A stretch of DNA of 8,676 nt from Sideroxydans sp. (GTDB taxonomy: Bacteria; Pseudomonadota; Gammaproteobacteria; Burkholderiales; Gallionellaceae): positions 1 to 8,676 of the forward strand of contig JAVBYP010000212.1 in NCBI GenBank assembly GCA_030823965.1, written 5' to 3'. Shown piece after piece: positions 7,659 to 8,676 of the stretch. The notes below the pieces were generated by a model. That model was not told where the DNA came from and made no database searches. It saw nothing but the letters and a program-made list of their open reading frames with translations. How positions within the stretch are numbered: the stretch's first letter is position 1; each line of letters starts with the position of its first letter. The position numbers were made by a program, and so were the translations under genes.

Positions 7659-8676
7659 ATGAATAAACCAGTTTACGTTACCCAGCCATACCTACCCCCT
7701 CTGGAAGAATTCATTCCATATCTGGAGAAAATTTGGGATAACAAGGTGCTGACGAACGGCGGCCCATTCCACCAACAGTTGGAGCAAGCACTTTGTGAGT
7801 ACCTCGGTGTAGAACATATCAGCTTGTTCACAAATGGCACAATCGCGCTGGTCACCGCGCTGCAGGCACTGCGCGTAACCGGTGAGGTTATCACCACACC
7901 ATATTCATTTGTTGCCACCTCGCACTCTCTGTTGTGGAACAGCATCAAGCCTGTGTTTGTGGATATTGATCCCAACACACTCAATCTTGATCCGGCCAGA
8001 ATCGAGGCGGCAATCACACCGCAGACAACGGCTATCATGCCTGTGCATTGCTACGGTCATCCTTGCGATGTCGAAGCGATTCAAAAAATCGCCGACAACT
8101 ACAACCTTAAGGTCATCTACGATGCTGCTCATGCCTTTGGTGTGAAAGACAGCCAAGCCAGCGTGTTGAATCACGGAGACCTGTCAGTGTTGAGCTTCCA
8201 TGCAACCAAAGTATTCAACACCTTTGAGGGTGGCGCCATCGTCTGCCCTGATGCCAAGACCAAAATACGCATTGATCAGTTAAAGAACTTTGGCCATGTG
8301 GGCGAGACCAGCGTGGTCGCGTCCGGTATCAACGGCAAGATGAGTGAATTCAATGCGGCGCTTGGATTATTGCAGTTGAAATACATAGACCAGGCATTGG
8401 CGCGCCGCAAAGAGATCGATGCGGCATACCGCGAGCGTTTGCAAGGGGTGAAGGGAATTCGCTGCCTGCAAGATGCGGGAGAGAAAGTCGCCAACTACTC
8501 ATACTTCCCGATCTTGGTGGAGTCTGGGTATCCAATCACACGCGATGACCTTTACCAGAAGCTCAAAGATAAAGGCATCCATCCTCGGCGCTATTTCTAT
8601 CCGCTGATATCGGAATTCCCCATGTATCGTGGTTTGCCGTCCTCGCATAGAGAGAATCTGCCGCAAGCCACAGCCG
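7659..8676 (+). CDS. DegT/DnrJ/EryC1/StrS sugar aminotransferase, VioA-like, 3' end beyond window
   Basis: The open frame runs from ATG 7659 off the right edge; 339 codons are visible of a usual 370-390. It is a PLP-dependent aminotransferase that puts an amino group on a keto-deoxysugar nucleotide. Landmarks are L-T-N-G-G-P (31-36), T-N-G-T-I-A-L (58-64) for the phosphate of PLP, T-P-Y-S-F-V-A-T (80-87), P-V-H-C-Y-G (128-133), D-A-A-H-A-F-G (155-161), the Schiff-base Lys184 in S-F-H-A-T-K, G-I-N-G-K-M-S-E-F-N-A-A (223-234) and H-P-R-R-Y-F-Y-P (308-315). The opening V-T-Q-P-Y-L-P-P-L-E and the overall wording recall VioA, which makes dTDP-4-amino-4,6-dideoxyglucose (dTDP-viosamine). That is from memory, not a search, so substrate and symbol are left open. 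In some bacteria such residues are then N-acylated, so an acyltransferase may follow outside the window. Confidence 0.9.
   Translation, partial: MNKPVYVTQPYLPPLEEFIPYLEKIWDNKVLTNGGPFHQQLEQALCEYLGVEHISLFTNGTIALVTALQALRVTGEVITTPYSFVATSHSLLWNSIKPVFVDIDPNTLNLDPARIEAAITPQTTAIMPVHCYGHPCDVEAIQKIADNYNLKVIYDAAHAFGVKDSQASVLNHGDLSVLSFHATKVFNTFEGGAIVCPDAKTKIRIDQLKNFGHVGETSVVASGINGKMSEFNAALGLLQLKYIDQALARRKEIDAAYRERLQGVKGIRCLQDAGEKVANYSYFPILVESGYPITRDDLYQKLKDKGIHPRRYFYPLISEFPMYRGLPSSHRENLPQATA

Overview
The window is part of a bacterial surface-polysaccharide (O-antigen, capsule or exopolysaccharide) locus. All recognisable genes lie on the + strand, closely spaced or overlapping, as in a long operon. Codon usage is moderately GC-rich, and the layout (bifunctional manC, manB, gmd and fcl, a short Wzz-type protein and an E. 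coli-length UDP-glucose dehydrogenase) fits a proteobacterium. A freshwater betaproteobacterium is my guess, but no taxonomic marker is present.

Left edge (1-627): the C-terminal third of an NAD-dependent sugar-nucleotide epimerase/dehydratase runs in from outside. It overlaps by a GTGA junction what was once a family 2 glycosyltransferase. That glycosyltransferase is now a remnant. Its first codons are in one frame, an apparent extra A near 359-361 throws it out of frame, the N-terminal Rossmann half continues in the next frame, and a hydrophobic tail appears in a third frame.

Core (697-5632): four intact genes, manC, manB, gmd and fcl, encode the route from fructose 6-phosphate to GDP-L-fucose. 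ManC carries a C-terminal type II mannose-6-phosphate isomerase cupin, so a separate manA is not strictly needed. ManB makes mannose 1-phosphate, ManC activates it to GDP-mannose, Gmd dehydrates it and Fcl epimerises and reduces it. manC and manB overlap by GTGA; gmd starts at a TTG with a strong ribosome binding site; fcl follows after 12 bases.

Right part (5645-8676): a short two-transmembrane Wzz-type chain-length regulator in conspicuously AT-rich DNA, then a GC-richer ugd for UDP-glucuronate, then a DegT/DnrJ/EryC1/StrS sugar aminotransferase that runs off the right edge and resembles the VioA type. The polymer is therefore likely to contain L-fucose (or another GDP-mannose-derived sugar), a uronic acid and an amino-deoxysugar.

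I did not find an undescribed system. Points worth a second look are the decayed glycosyltransferase, a 7-bp triple tandem repeat inside manB, the composition break around wzz, and the unusually short Wzz protein.
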